Source of the DNA: Ostrinia nubilalis
Taxonomy: Eukaryota; Arthropoda; Insecta; Lepidoptera; Crambidae
NCBI RefSeq assembly: GCF_963855985.1
Contig: NC_087110.1
Coordinates: 9,043,001-9,107,000, forward strand
Reading direction: 5' to 3'
Length of the DNA stretch: 64,000 nucleotides
The notes under the pieces were generated by a model. The model was not told where the DNA came from and searched no databases. It worked only from the letters and a program-made list of their open reading frames with translations. Positions 33,691 through 47,300 of this stretch are shown in pieces (the first letter of the stretch is position 1; every line of letters starts with the position of its first letter). A program made the translations under genes and the position numbers.

Positions 33691-36540
33691 CTACATAATA
33701 TAAATATGTACTTAGTTATAAACTATGTATGTAAAGTGATTTTCTATGAAAAAACTCGCTAATAACCACCCATAATGGAATACCATGAAACGCACACGGT
33801 GTCATGTGAAAAGTTCCGTGAACTATGAATTTTTATGGAATCTCGTTATAGAGAAACCTTTTATGCCATGCACTCCACTTGTCCCTACGTCACAGCTGGG
33901 TATCGGCATTTCCAAATCGAGCCTGTTAATAACCTCTATTCCTTACCGCATAAGATTCAAAATAGTTCGCGTGATGTTGATGAAAACTGTACGGCGTTCA
34001 TGCATGTGTGGAGGTATAGGTACAATTATTTTGATTTGTGTGCGTGTATCTGGCTGGTGCGACACCCCTGCTGCGTATGAACGCAGTGCGCAGGGTTGGC
34101 ACATCACCTGATTAACATTTTTTTAATGTATTATTTTTGATCAGTTGTTTAGGTAGAGTTAAAAATTTCTATTTTGTTGCATAGTACTTTATTGTAACAC
34201 CATTTTTAAATAGCAGTGATCACCTTCATTACCCAAGGGATCACTACAATTATTTAGAGTGGGTAGAATCAAGAAAACGAATATAAAAATATTTTCTCTA
34301 ACTCTCACTCAGCTCTGTATTTAAAAGTTTGTGTTACATTTATGATCATTGGGAATTTGCATTTTGATTTTGCGCTTAGTGAGTAGGTATATTATTATAA
34401 AATCTATAAAAAACTCGCTCGAACCCGTATCTTCTAACTTCTTAAGCTGCTTACCCACTGAGCTACATAAATTATCACAAGCGAAAAGCGTGGGTTCCCT
34501 GCTGAGGCATCCGGTTTTCTACGCCCAAAAACGGGTTTTAATATTTCATATTAAAACGCATCAGCCCTACGAAATTAGTTCACGCACACCCTTTGCCCAG
34601 CCCCCCGTCGCGTTCGGCAAGTGAATTCACACACGCACACACGTTTGAATTTCGAATCGTTCCAATAGAACTGGCGCATTTCAAATTCGAACAATACATT
34701 TTTTATAAGAGCCATTTTGAATTTTTGGCGAAAAAATATTAAAAAGTTTTTCAAGATGCAGTTTTTTTACCAGCCTGTGTTACATGGAAACCATAGAGGT
34801 ATAAAGGTGCAGTAGTTTGGTAATGAACCAAAGAGATTTTATGTCGATCTCTATCACCATACTTCCTGTGATTATGTATAACGCTAAAGAATTTATTTGA
34901 TTATAAATAATTTTTCTAATAAATATTTAGTAAAAATCTACCTAAAAATGCGAACTCTACGAAACTGACTACACTCTACACCACACGAGTTACTCACACT
35001 CGCGCACTTTTTTTGACGGACCATAAATTATAGAGAAACCTGTTCCTTTGGGGTAGAGTTTTGTAAGTTATATTACGCCTGCATTTTTTAATTATTAATA
35101 AACCGTGGGGCGAGTGAGTTATTAACCTGTGGGGGACGCCCCAATAATTATTTTTGACATTTGTCTTACGGAAAAAATGCAAATATTTATTATAATGTGT
35201 GGAATTTTGTTTATTTAATATTGTTTATCGAGATAGCAATAAATAATGAAGATGACTCAAGAGTGAGATACGTGTACAATAAAATTTTCAATTTAATTGA
35301 TTGGTAAGTAATGAGACTTGAGAATGCGTGAAATGGTCAATTAACATTGCTTAATATAATAAAAATATCAAATAAGATTCGATATTTTTTCTTTTGATTA
35401 TAATCGAATAGCTGAATTCGTAACTACCTATTTATTCTTTGGGTAGTACATAACTAAAATGATGGACTTATAGGGGCGTGATTTGCATTATAGGCAATAG
35501 ATATAATGACGACTTAAGACCGACCTACTACATAACTACATAATACGACACTTAAATGTGACTCTACATTTAGAAATAGATTAATGCTATCGGTGTAAAT
35601 ATTGAAATTCATCCATTCACACATACTCCATTGAATCAAATTATGCATCACACATACACGCATCTTTTCGTTGGACCGTAATACTATTTCAAGAATTTAG
35701 AGTATTCTTAAAGAAAGGAACACAAAAGTATTACCCAGAATCCTTATTTTTGATACGATAAACTTGGGCACTTCCAAAACCTTCCAAGCAAACCTTAATT
35801 TATGTCATCGATCACTGACATCGTGACGTCACATAAATACGTCAAACCCACCAACGTCCTCAGCATGGGTGATTCCGGCACAAATAGATACATCACTGGA
35901 CACCCCGCGAACTCTTTGTGTGGTTGACAGATGCAAGCTTCTGAGAATGGCCCGAGACGTCTTCCTTATGTGGTTGCAAGAGATGATTTAGTTCCATTGT
36001 GCTATGGTAAACCGCTGTGCCAATTTTGATGAATTTTTGTATAGAGATAAATGTTTGGGGCAGGATGTAGTTTAGGTTTCGTGAAAAAACTTGAAATCAG
36101 CGATAAATGGGGTCAAAAGTTATATTTATTTATCAAGCTATGTAAATTCATGTTGTGTGTAATAAAAAACACTTACTGTAGTAAATACAAATACCTGTGA
36201 ATAGCAACACTATTATTATGATTAGTCTAAAATTTAAATCATTAACTACCTTTTCTTAATACGGCTGCTACGAGTAGAATCAGTTGACTTTTCTGACTCC
36301 CAAAACTATTCATTGCCATTTATTAAATACTAATTTTTATAAATCTGTAAGTTCTATTCTAGAAGGTAGGTAGAGTTGACTTTCAGCTCCCGTAACACTG
36401 ATATCCATAACCATAGGCTGTACGAAGTTCGCCGGGTCAGCTAGTAGTAAATAAACTTGATGACGCTGATTCCCATTCGCCAAGTAGCGACATATTAAGC
36501 TGCAGCCCCCAATGCCGTAACTGGCGCTGAATGCAGCCGC
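33691..36540. other. Intergenic, no gene seen
   Basis: AT-rich. A 108-codon plus frame at 33785-34111 overlaps another frame and shows no domain. No splice-consistent OR exon was found on either strand. Confidence 0.5.
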
Positions 36541-36631
36541 TACCAACCGGGCGATGTGGACATAATTGGGGAGGCCTATGTTCAGCAGTGGACGTCCTGT
36601 GGCTGAAATAATGACGATGATGTTCATTTCT
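36541..36631 (+). mobile_element. LINE 3' tail
   Basis: GGGGAGGCCTATGTTCAGCA, GTGGACGTCCTGTGGCTGAA and a GATGATG tail, the same family as 5610-5905. Confidence 0.75.
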
Positions 36632-37050
36632 TCCGGGAAAAAGGGTAGGTTAACTAGGGGTTTGGAAATTAGTTATGATAATACGTAGCGGGATTAAAAA
36701 ATCTGTACCTACGTAGCTACCAAATCATTTTTGCGCAGCCCCAAAAAACCGCAGGTATGTTTTGAAATAATCGCGACAGAGACAATAATATGCAAACAAA
36801 TGCGTGAATACTTGAATATTCATGTTCGAACAATCGCGGCCATATTAATTTGCAGTCTTTTGTCTGTGGACAATGCGCGCGCTTTTTGTTTCAACAATCC
36901 GTTGTTGTTTACTACGCGCGTGACTCGTGACATAAAATCAGAAGCAAATGACTGTGACAGACAAGTAAAGAAGATGGACATACATTCGGTTTTGTAAAAG
37001 TGTGGCCGAAAATAGCATTGATAGGTAATACCTAGTACGGAACTATTACC

Positions 37051-37196
37051 TCTCGTTCCCACCTCTGCAACTCCTGTGTAGCCAGGATACAGCTTGACCG
37101 CCAATAAAAACCCAACCAGTGAAGGTCAAGTTTGTCTCGGGGGAAAGTTAAACTGTCATTGGACCCGCAACGAAATTAATCAGAATAACATAGGAG
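37051..37196 (+). repeat. Dispersed repeat, copy 3 of 3
   Basis: Close match to 5313-5435, extending further right into GGACCCGCAACGAAATTAAT, which is also found in the copy at 25598-25752. Confidence 0.8.
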
Positions 37197-38821
37197 GATA
37201 TCAGGTTAACCTAGTAGAGTCAAGTATTTAGCGAGAGAGTTAGCCAAAAGTGTTGGTGTACGTGAGTATTCCAAAGTAATTCTTCAGACAAAATAACACA
37301 AAAATACCGTAGCAGATCTTTATAGAAAGAAAGAAATAAAATATAATTTATTGGTTCAGTTTATAGGACGTCATCGTGACCGTACTCGATTTCGTGCACC
37401 AAAAGCCTACGTGCATCCATTGAGAAAGTTTTTTCACGCAAAGGCATCCAGCGTCAAGCTTCTTTCACGCTTTTTTCAGCACGAAAAGAGTTCGTGTATC
37501 GTGCGATACAGATTTCACGAGGGAAAAGTTAAAAAAAAACTCGGTACAAAAACTTAGACGGGCGCGCGCCCCGCCTGCCTCATGTCAGACGGAGTCCGAC
37601 GCCGGCCTGGTTGGATACAAGAGGGGAATTTCTCAGGATTGATCTTGGGATTGATAACATTTTTGTCTCTTGGAAAAAGATGTAAGGGTGAAGCGCCTGT
37701 ACTGAAAGATGTGTATGAACATGGGTAGATTTGTTAAATTATTTGTGTTAACTGAAATCCTTTACAAATGATAGAGTAGAGATAGACAGAGTATTAAAAA
37801 GTACTTATCATATACCTACTATACTCGACACTATTACGCATTATTTTGTCTTTATGTAAAATATTTTGACTGTGTAGAATATCCATCAAGAACAAGAACA
37901 ATGTAAGTAAAGATTTTGGATAATAGCTAAGCAGCTATTATCCAAAATCGTAACAATTGGGACCTTCTTTTAATCTTTTGCAAATAAAAAAAATCCTTAG
38001 AAGTGTTAACCTACCAGTTTTTGCAAGAATGGTCTATTTTGTACAAAAATCAAGTTTTAGCCTTATACATTAGATTTATTGTTCATCCACCGCAAACCAC
38101 TTGATTATTTATTACGGCAACCGGACTGCAAAGCCTATCTCTTTATTTAATCTCTTGTATATCGGCCAGCACGTTGCATGCCGTCGCACACGGGTACCCG
38201 CTGTCATGTCCCCTCGCCGACATAATTCTACAGTCAAGTCACTGGAAAATACACCTTAACCTTTTACCATAACGCTCATCACCACTGCATATTCCAGTCT
38301 GCCCACCAGCAGCCCCATTCGGTCTAGAATTTCAAATTTCGAACACGCTCTTACGATCATTGCTTTAGAGGCTATAACCAGAGTGCGATCGCGTCCATTC
38401 AAAAAACGACGTTATCCCATCGAGGTACGAACCGCAACAAACGCAGTTTTATTTTTGCGGGAATAGAGATGTCAAGCTGGGGAAGTGTCTTGGCAATTTT
38501 GAATTCTATAGAGATGAAAATAAGGGTTGTTGTATAAGCAAAGGTTATGTTTGTTAACCCTCAAACGCTATCGGCTTTTTAGTTCCCCGACGCGGAATAG
38601 TCTCACGTCTAGTGCCCAACTTGGCTTTTAGAGCTTTCAGTGCGTTTTTATGACTGCTTATTCAGACCAAGGCTGTATGAAGAACGTACAGCAAGAATAA
38701 GGAAAATGTTTCAAATTTTAAATTGTTTTAAACCCCTAAAGTCGAACTTGTAGTACCAGCTACCAGGACCTACTATGGTACGAGTTCGACTATTTCGACT
38801 CTACTTTCATGAATTTGGATA
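37197..38821. other. Intergenic with a small perfect hairpin
   Basis: No gene seen. At 37912-37949 two 17-bp arms (GATTTTGGATAATAGCT and its complement) flank a 4-base loop AAGC. A 68-codon frame at 37351-37557 is lysine/arginine-rich without a domain. Confidence 0.55.
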
Positions 38822-39597
38822 TGTTACAGGAAATGTATGAATTCTAGGAATTGTATACTATTCCTAGGAAATGTATACAATTCCGAAGCTATTTAGGAAA
38901 TGTATAAAATATTGCTTCAGAGATTTTTTAATACGCACATATCCTAGGAAATGTATACTTTTCCTAGGAATTTTATAGAATTCCAATATTGTATTAGGAA
39001 ATGTATAATAAAATTAAGCGGCTCAAGCGCGGTCGCGTGATCGGGTGCCCCTCGGTACGCCTAAAATTTCATTTAGCCAAACCACATTGGCCGATAGGTA
39101 CTTTTAACTCATAATTATTATTGTTTAGCCTGACAGTTGTTTTCGCACTATTATACTTTGATCGAAAAAAATATTTGCCTAAAATTTATTGGCATACCTT
39201 TCTTTCGGCATCACGCATATTACGCTGAAGTATTGGAAATGCCTAATTTTAACATCTCTTTTATTAAACTATTATTGGCATGAAGGTTTTAGTAATCCTG
39301 TAGCTGGATAACAAAGTCTCGGTTAGGTTAGGTTAGACTTGCGACCTTACACATACACAGCTGCCGCGGCGCGGTAGCGCCATTTAAGTTTCGGAGAACC
39401 AAAAGTGGCGTATTAAAAATGATTTTGTATAAAAAAATATCTTAATTACATTTCCGATTGCTGTTTAGGAAATGTGTAATTTTCCTAGGAAATGTGTGTA
39501 ATATAATTTACATCACACATTTCCGGGTGATTTTAGGACTTATACACAATTCCTAGGAATTGTGTACAATGACGGATTTCATACATTTCCTGTAACA
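38822..39597. mobile_element. TIR element, TGT...ACA ends, GATA target duplication
   Basis: The left end TGTTACAGGAAATGTATGAA and right end TTCATACATTTCCTGTAACA are perfect 20-bp inverted repeats. GATA flanks both (38818-38821, 39598-39601). Inside, both ends carry many subterminal copies of TCCTAGGAA(A/T)(T)GTATA-like words. The middle (about 39010-39450) is unrelated single-copy-like DNA without a transposase. A 4-bp duplication with TGT/ACA ends would fit Ginger-type DNA transposons; Chapaev-type is an alternative. Confidence 0.8.
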
Positions 39598-39792
39598 GAT
39601 ACATAATAAGGTTGTTTCAAAAAAACTATCCCAAGAATTATTCAATTAATTTCATTTTCCAAAAACGTCATCGGTAAACAAAATTAAACCAACGTTTTAT
39701 TTCACTACGTTTATTAGTTCCACGAAAAGTGACTTGAACTATTAAAATCTAAAATGGCTCGGATGAGAATCAAACTCAACCACAGTGAGTTA

Positions 39793-39951
39793 TAGTTATT
39801 GCAATTTACGAAGGCGAGTGAGCTTTATATGTGTGGTGGCTCGCTACTGTTCGTTTTTCAAAAGTTGTGATAGACATTACACTATCGTTACGTGCATGTA
39901 CACGTACACACACAAGTAAAACTCACTCGCCTTCGTGAGTTGCAAGAACTA
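39793..39951. mobile_element. 159-bp MITE, copy 1 of 2
   Basis: Ends TAGTTATTGCAA and TTGCAAGAACTA, with inner inverted ACGAAGGCGAGTGAG. The copy at 63192-63350 has the same length. Flanks are AT-rich; a target duplication is not certain. Confidence 0.8.
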
Positions 39952-40058
39952 TTAACTGTTATGAAACACCATGGATAAAATTAAATGCGATACAAATTGA
40001 GGGTATCCTATAACGTGAACTGTGGGGTCTATGGGCATTGCATTCCAGCGTGCTTTCA

Positions 40059-40268
40059 TCAACAGCCGTTTACAGTCCACTGCTGGACTATGAGCCTCCT
40101 CCACTATAGTGGAGGGTTTTGCCATAATCTCCACGCTTGGCAGGCGGGTTGGAGATCGCAGTTTAAAAGATTGATGTTTTTTAGAGAGCGCTGCTGCCCA
40201 TTCTCTGTTTGATGTGTAGTCCCTAAGTCGCCTCTTACGACACCCGCGGGAAGAGTAGGGGTTGGTGA
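40059..40268. repeat. Repeat fragment with CCACTGCTGGACTATGAG, copy 2 of 2
   Basis: Matches 24262-24425 and continues into AAGTCGCCTCTTACGACACC, a word also present in OR-E intron 2 (46520-46600). It ends about 100 bp from the OR-E last exon. Confidence 0.75.
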
Positions 40269-40363
40269 CAAATGTATTCTACTCTGCCGTCACCACACGG
40301 CTTGTCCAGCGTGCTTTGCTTTATGATAAAGCTATAAAGAATCTTCTTTAATAAGTATTTCTT

Positions 40364-41336
40364 CTACTTGTACATAGTCTTCAACAAAGCGAAGTATGAC
40401 CAGGACCGGCTCAGTATCTGTAAACGAAAAACCAAATTAATATTTGCATCTCACTATGGTAGACTATTTTTTAATAATTACCAATTTAATGATTACCAGT
40501 TTTCAAAACTCCTGGAAGACTTTTCAGGCAAAACTATCAAATGACTGGACTAACTATTTGTTTTGAGAGATTTATATTCATCATCACGTCATTTGGTCTC
40601 CACTGTAGGAGAAATATCCTCTCTAATTTAGCGGCAAATGGAGGTTTTGGTATACACTCTCCACTCTTGCGTCTGGTTACGGCGGGAAAATATATAAATA
40701 ACCATACAGGTTACTATAATTCTAGCGCTTCACTCAGTCAGTACCTGAGGTATGAGAGCGGCAAGGGACGGGTTAAATTGACATAATAATAATATAATAA
40801 TATAATAATAATATATTTATTTATTGTATCCGGTGTTACAAAAATATGCCCTCTTAAGTAGCTACATAATATGTATAAACATATATCAACTAACTTAGGT
40901 CTAAGCAAATTTTTTACGATGACAGCTGTACTAGTATGCACTGTGTCACAGCTGTCAGCGTCTTCCACCTTCAAAGTTACAAACAGAAGTTAGTAATTTT
41001 GTGAGGCCAAGCTCCCACAGGAGCAATCACCAAATTTAAAAGATTATAGGTCGTGTGTATAATCGCAACGGCACACAATAAATTTAATTTAAAAGCCAAT
41101 GAAAATCAGATCTAATGATCTTATCAACACGACAAGGTTGCAGACTGGATGGCTAGTGGCGAAAATCTATGGGAGCCAGGCAAAGCTTAAATTATGTATC
41201 GAAAGACAGAACATAATAGAAGAGAACAATAATACTCAATAAAACTAGACGTGTATGTGTTGTGTATGACTGAGTGATTCCTCACGGTGAGTGTGTTGTG
41301 TAAGTGTAGGTGAGGTGAGTATGTGTTGAGTATATG

Positions 41337-41392
<56 letters not shown>

Positions 41393-44300
41393 CCAAGAAA
41401 AGTATTTTTACTAATAATGTTTTGAAAGTATTTCCTCTGTTTCTTTGTAGTTAATATTAAGTAACCACTGTCGAATTTTTTGCTTACTATTATGAGTTAT
41501 GACGTGATAGAGAATATAAATCTGAAGGAGATCTGAAGTCTCGCTGATCTTTGACGTCACAAAAACACCCGTTCCGCTTCCGTTGAGCAGAGGCAGAAGC
41601 CGGTGTAGCTGAGGCCTCTGCTGATGCTGTCATGATGCCAAGTTTCTTTTTTCATGGCTGTTGCATGAAAAAAGAAACTTGGAACTACTCGATGTGATAT
41701 TATTTTAAACTCCATCTCTTTCGCTCTTATCAGAAACTAGGCAAGCAAAAGAGACGAGCTATTCCGTGACGAGAAAGCGCTCTAATACAACTCACAGTAG
41801 TGAAGGCCGTCAAGTTCAGGTCCGCGAAGTTCCAAGCAGTCAGCTTGCAAGGCTTCTGGGCCCTGAAACGAAATCACAATCAGAAATCACAAATTGGAAC
41901 ACCATCAGCCCCACGAGACAAACATTTACAAATCAACAGTAGGTAATCCTGAAATCGTTTCACTCCTGCATTTTTGTAAGTAGTTACTTTGCTCCGTGAA
42001 GCTATTTCAAAATTAAAACTAACGAAAGTTTCTTTGTCTAAAGCCCGATCCGTGAGCACGTAAAATTTTGTCCAATGACCCCTAGCTACCCATCCTTATC
42101 GCTCGCGCGTAATAATATTGCTGTCGCGGCTGTACAACTGGCACCCGCAGTGAGTGTGCGAGCGCGATAGCAACATAATTACGCTCGAGCGATACGGATG
42201 GGTAGCTTGGGGTCATTGGACAAAATTCTACGTGCTCACAGACCAGACTATAGCTTAGGCCATCTTAGACCTTCGTCCTTAAGTGTCCACTGCAGGAGCA
42301 CGACTCTCTCTAATTTACCAGAGGCAAATGGAGAATTTGGCCTACACTCCTCACGCTGGCCAGGGTTGGGAAGGTCTCGTGTTCGCATTTGTCCCTTCAT
42401 ATTATTATGAATTCATATTATTATATGCACGGCATAACTATAGATCTATAACTTACTGAGTCAGTGTTCAAGGTATGGGAGCGGCACATGAGGTTTTTGT
42501 GACGGTCAAATGTAGTGAGACTTCAGATTTATATCATCATCATCATCATCTCGGCCATGGGACATCCAATGCTGAACATAGGCCTCCCCAATGAGGGCTA
42601 TCGTTTTAGCGCTCACCACTGTAGAATAAGGTCCTGTCACTTGCTAGTAGCGAAGACAGTGGCGCCAACTTGTGAGCGCTAAAGTGGTGGAGGACTATCG
42701 TATTTGCACTCATCAAGATGGCGCCACTGTAGAGTAAGGTCCTGTCAATTGCCAGGGGTGCCAACTGTTAAGTATAAAAACGATAGCCCTCATTCTTTCC
42801 ATGTTGCCCGGTTGGTAGCGGCCTGACATGACATGACATGACGGCATGACTTATGGTTCAGAAACGTGGCCTCTCACTCACTATAGGCCTTATACAGAAG
42901 CTCAAAGTTGCACAGCGTGCTATGGAGAGGGCTATGCTCGGTGTTTTTTTGCGAGATCGAATCAAAAATGAGGAGATCCGTAAACGAACTAAAGTCGCTG
43001 ACGTTTTTGTGACGATCAAACGTCAGCGAAACTTCATACTTATGCTCTGTCCTTAGATTAATAAAACCTAGATGGATAGTCTTCATACAAACGCTTCGTC
43101 AAGAGTGAGGCAAAAATCTTATGTCATTAGTGTCAATTTTGTTGGGGAGTGTAGACAGTGAAGGCGATTTTCCCGAAAGTAGGGAATTTTTTAATACGTT
43201 TTTAATTGTTTTATAATTAACAAAAACAAAACGCATCATGTACTTACTTATTTATTGAATTCAAAGAACCTACTTAATTACAATAACATAAATCGACTTA
43301 AAAGTCTCGATTTCATAAAAAAGGAAGTGTATTTGTAGGGCGAACAATTGGGAAATAAATTTTCTTGTTACTGGTATCATTCCCGTATTTAATTTTTGAA
43401 AGCCAAATTCAAGCAAAATACGCGTCGAATTGTAGTACTTACTTATGAAATGTAACACTGGTCACTTTCTTTCCTTTTTCTGATGTATTTAGACACCCTT
43501 TCACAGCCCAAACCGTCTTATTTAATTAAAATTCGTCGGACGTGTTTACCAATTTTTCACTTTGACAGTTCATGTGACGTTTACGGGTAAGCCATTCTGG
43601 CTTACTAAAAGCTGCCTCACCTTTCGTGCACTGACTATCTATCTAGGTTTTATTAATCTAAGGCTCTGTCATAATAATTATGTCAATGTGCCGCTCCCAT
43701 ACCCATACATCCCATACTCAGGCACTTACTCAGTTAAGCACTATTCCTGTAGTGATATTTTCGGGATGTTTCAATTTCCAACCAGTTAAGTAATTGCTGC
43801 TTTTCAGCTATTATTATTTGTCTGATGTTCTAAAAAGCCGCAAGTTACCCAATCAGCTGGTATGACTAGTTGCACCGATGATCAAACGGCGCCGAAACTC
43901 GTTGACGTTGACGGCGTCGGCGATGTAACTAGGTTATTATTTTCTTCTATACATTAATTAATTATATGAATTGTCTTCATTAAAAAAATGACAATTGGCT
44001 GGCAAAGAAAACAGCTCCTGTCTTTTTTTACGGCCATTTAGCCTCGTAAATATTTAAAAAAACACCTCTTTTCTCAATTGACTAGAAAGAGATCAGCCCT
44101 GACCTTGTTTTTTTTTATTTACGGCCAGGGAAATCCAAAACTGTTGATTTCTGAATTCTTGTCTCTGTATTGCCAGGATATTAAAATTCCCGACCAGTTT
44201 CTGTTTTTTTAGTTTATTTCAATTTAATTACATATATCTGGTTGATAAGTACCTCTACGTCACAAGGGTCTTGAGAGGATTTACAGCGATCAGCAATTTA

Positions 44301-47300
44301 AAGCTACTACTGTCTCTAAACTCTCTTTTTAATTTCTAACCAACCTCATCAGTATCACGAGCATGCTCTTCTTAATGCTCTGGTCAGTCTCGTACCATAA
44401 AGAGTTGTACACAGCTGAACTTACTTCTGTGCTCTGGAAAATAACATGAATTTTTTAATAGCACTAAAAGTCATAAGTTCACAGTAGTTAGTACATTATA
44501 AAAATTCGCTTGGAATTGTTAACCTACTAGGTAAATGAAATATGAGCGGTAGCTCCATGGTAGTTCTAAGTGGTTCGTGTAAATATACACACGGTGCGTC
44601 TCTTTGTGGAAACTTGGCTTGACACGCTCCCGCGTGTCTATTGATCAAAATCATTGGATGTCCAAGTTTCATAAGTCCGGAATGAAGTCCTCTGACAGAA
44701 CGAAATTCACGCGGGTGAAGTCAAAGTCAAAGTCAAAATTTCTTTATTTGTTTAGACTAATAAATAGTTCTTACAAAGCCCCCGACTAAAGCTAGTTAAT
44801 CAAGCTTGTCTTACTGAACGCATGAGTATGTCCCCGAAGTAGCAGAGCAGCGAAATCTGGGATAGATTCATGACGAGGAACGTGGCGAACGTCACCACCA
44901 CGATGATTTCTTCCAGCACCTGTGTAAATGACGTCATCAACATCATCACTTCAGCTTATGGCACTTACGCTTTCCATTGTTGGATGTAAAATAGGCACAA
45001 GCACCCGCTCGTCTCATCTAGCTTCTGCCTTCCATGCATGCTTCCATTCCATACCATTCTATCTTCTTACGTCTTGTCCATTGAACGGGGGGCATCCAAA
45101 TTACGTCCCAAGTCCACAGTACCTACTGGGTTTGCCGAGACGAGGTCTCCATATTAGAGAACCCGTTTAATCCACCTGGCACTTTAGTTGGTTGAATATG
45201 AACTTAAAATATTGGCACAGGAGCTCGTCGTATTGCGGCTCGTTAGGAAACGAAGCTCAAAATTGTATTCAAACCCGAGTAGGTATAAGTTGCTTTAAGA
45301 TTTTCATAAAAAATATTCTCTACGCATAAGATTGAACTAATCTTTGAGCGTAAGGATATAGCCATTACCGTTATTATGAAGCTGCACAAGCATATCAGGA
45401 CTGAGCTGGTCACGATGTTGAAGAGCGTCGACATCGAGTACAGAAGCTCCACTTGATTCACCAAACTATTAAATTTTAAAAAATCAATTTTAAATGGGAA
45501 ATTCCTAAGGAAATTCAGTCTGGGGTCTTTCATACAAAGGATTGCAACCTCCATGGTATGGTGACAAACCTAAAATCCGGAAAAAAAGTTTAAATTGATG
45601 CTCCATTGTTCGCTATTCATTTCATTACAAGCTTTATATTGACTTCACTTGTTTTCTTGTTTTGATGTTCCAAATGAGAATTAATATTACTATTGTTTTT
45701 ACTATTGCGTTTTAAGAAAATCTTTATTTCAAAATAGGAACATTCTGAAGAAGTTCATGCACACACCGTTCCCATAATATTTTGTTGAGGCATTCGGTAC
45801 CACAATTCTTTAACCTCTCCTATGCTTTGTCTCATATCTGTGCAACCTCTGTCAACTGCTTTGTCTCAGATCTAAGACAAGATTACTTTGTAATTTGGAA
45901 CATCATTTGAAAACCGTAGCAGTTGGGGGGTGCAGTTTTGCGCGGCTCAATAGCACGCCAAAGGTTAAAGTATTCAGCAACGTCAAGCATTGATTGATTA
46001 ATTAGGTGCAGAACACACGCGGGTTTCTATTCGTGTCAATTAGAACTCTGTCGAACACGGCATTGGAAAATGCTTTAACAAGCTGATAATTTCTCTCACC
46101 AAGCTCATAAACTTGTAACGGATTAGGTAACAATTGCTACGCTTTATTGTTTGCCGCGATGCTATAAAGTGAAGAAACTGGTCCCTATTTTCTTCCAAAC
46201 TGTATTTTTAGAACCTACAGTATTTTTCGAACATTAATTTTTGATTGTAGAATTGAATATACCTACTATCTACTCGTAAGTTCGGGTAGTCCGTCCGGGT
46301 GAGAGATTCCATCACAGAGATTTTAAGATTTATCATGAAAGTTTTATAGATAAATAACATCAACCAACCCAACAGGTCATTTAGTATCATCTGCAGAAGC
46401 ACGACTCTTTTCAATTTATCAGAGGCAAATGGAGGATTTGATCTACACTTCCCACATTGGTCACCTGTTTGACCTGGTGTTTGGCCTGGTGTTGGCTTAT
46501 TTGTCTCTTGGTCGCCTCTTACGACATCCATGGGAAGAGCGAGGGTGGACCTAGGTTTAATATTCGCTTATTTCTTTCTAAGTCGCCTCTTACGACATCC
46601 ACGGGAATAGTGATGATTACTATTCTACTCTGCTTTAACTGGTAACTTACTCAATCAGTTCCTGATGTCTCTTCACAGCATTCGCCACGTTCGTCCTAGT
46701 TCCCTCCCTCGAAGAGACCACAGCGCACTCGCAGCGATGACAGAGCGTTCGGAAATGCATCTGTATGTAGATGCACACCACGTAGAACAGGCTGTCGGAG
46801 CCGAACACGTTGGCGCCAACTATGGCGGCTGGAAAAATATTTACTTGACATCGAAAAGAGAAAAAAAAAAGTTGTCAAAGATGTCATCCACTCAGTATCA
46901 TCTTGAAAGTTGACATGTTACCCAAGTGCCAAGTCACTGGTTTTTAGTGGGTACCTTGTACGCAGGGGAAAAGATGCTGAAGCCAGAACAACTGTCACAC
47001 TAGTTCTCTTGGTCAGAGAACCAAAATCATGGTCAGTGTGACCTTGAGTACAGGAGCAAGAATTCAGACGACTGACCACAAACCACGGCACATCTAGCTA
47101 TTTACTGCCCCCCATCTTATCTGTTTAGTTGTTATCTACACTCGACATCAAATAAATCGCACCTCCCGCGACAAGCATTTTCAAACGTATGCATCCCCAC
47201 TTCCTACCAATATTGGCACCATTTAAAAGCCTAGTTCTAAACTTCATTTCATTAAAGGAAAGGTTTTTACCCCAAAAATGTGTCTTTAGAAGGATCCAGA

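Noticed and set aside
33785..34111. 108-codon plus-strand frame
   Set aside because: Overlaps a second frame of similar length. Composition and context do not support coding.
41187..41396. Frame with poly(HT)
   Set aside because: Translation of the GT microsatellite.
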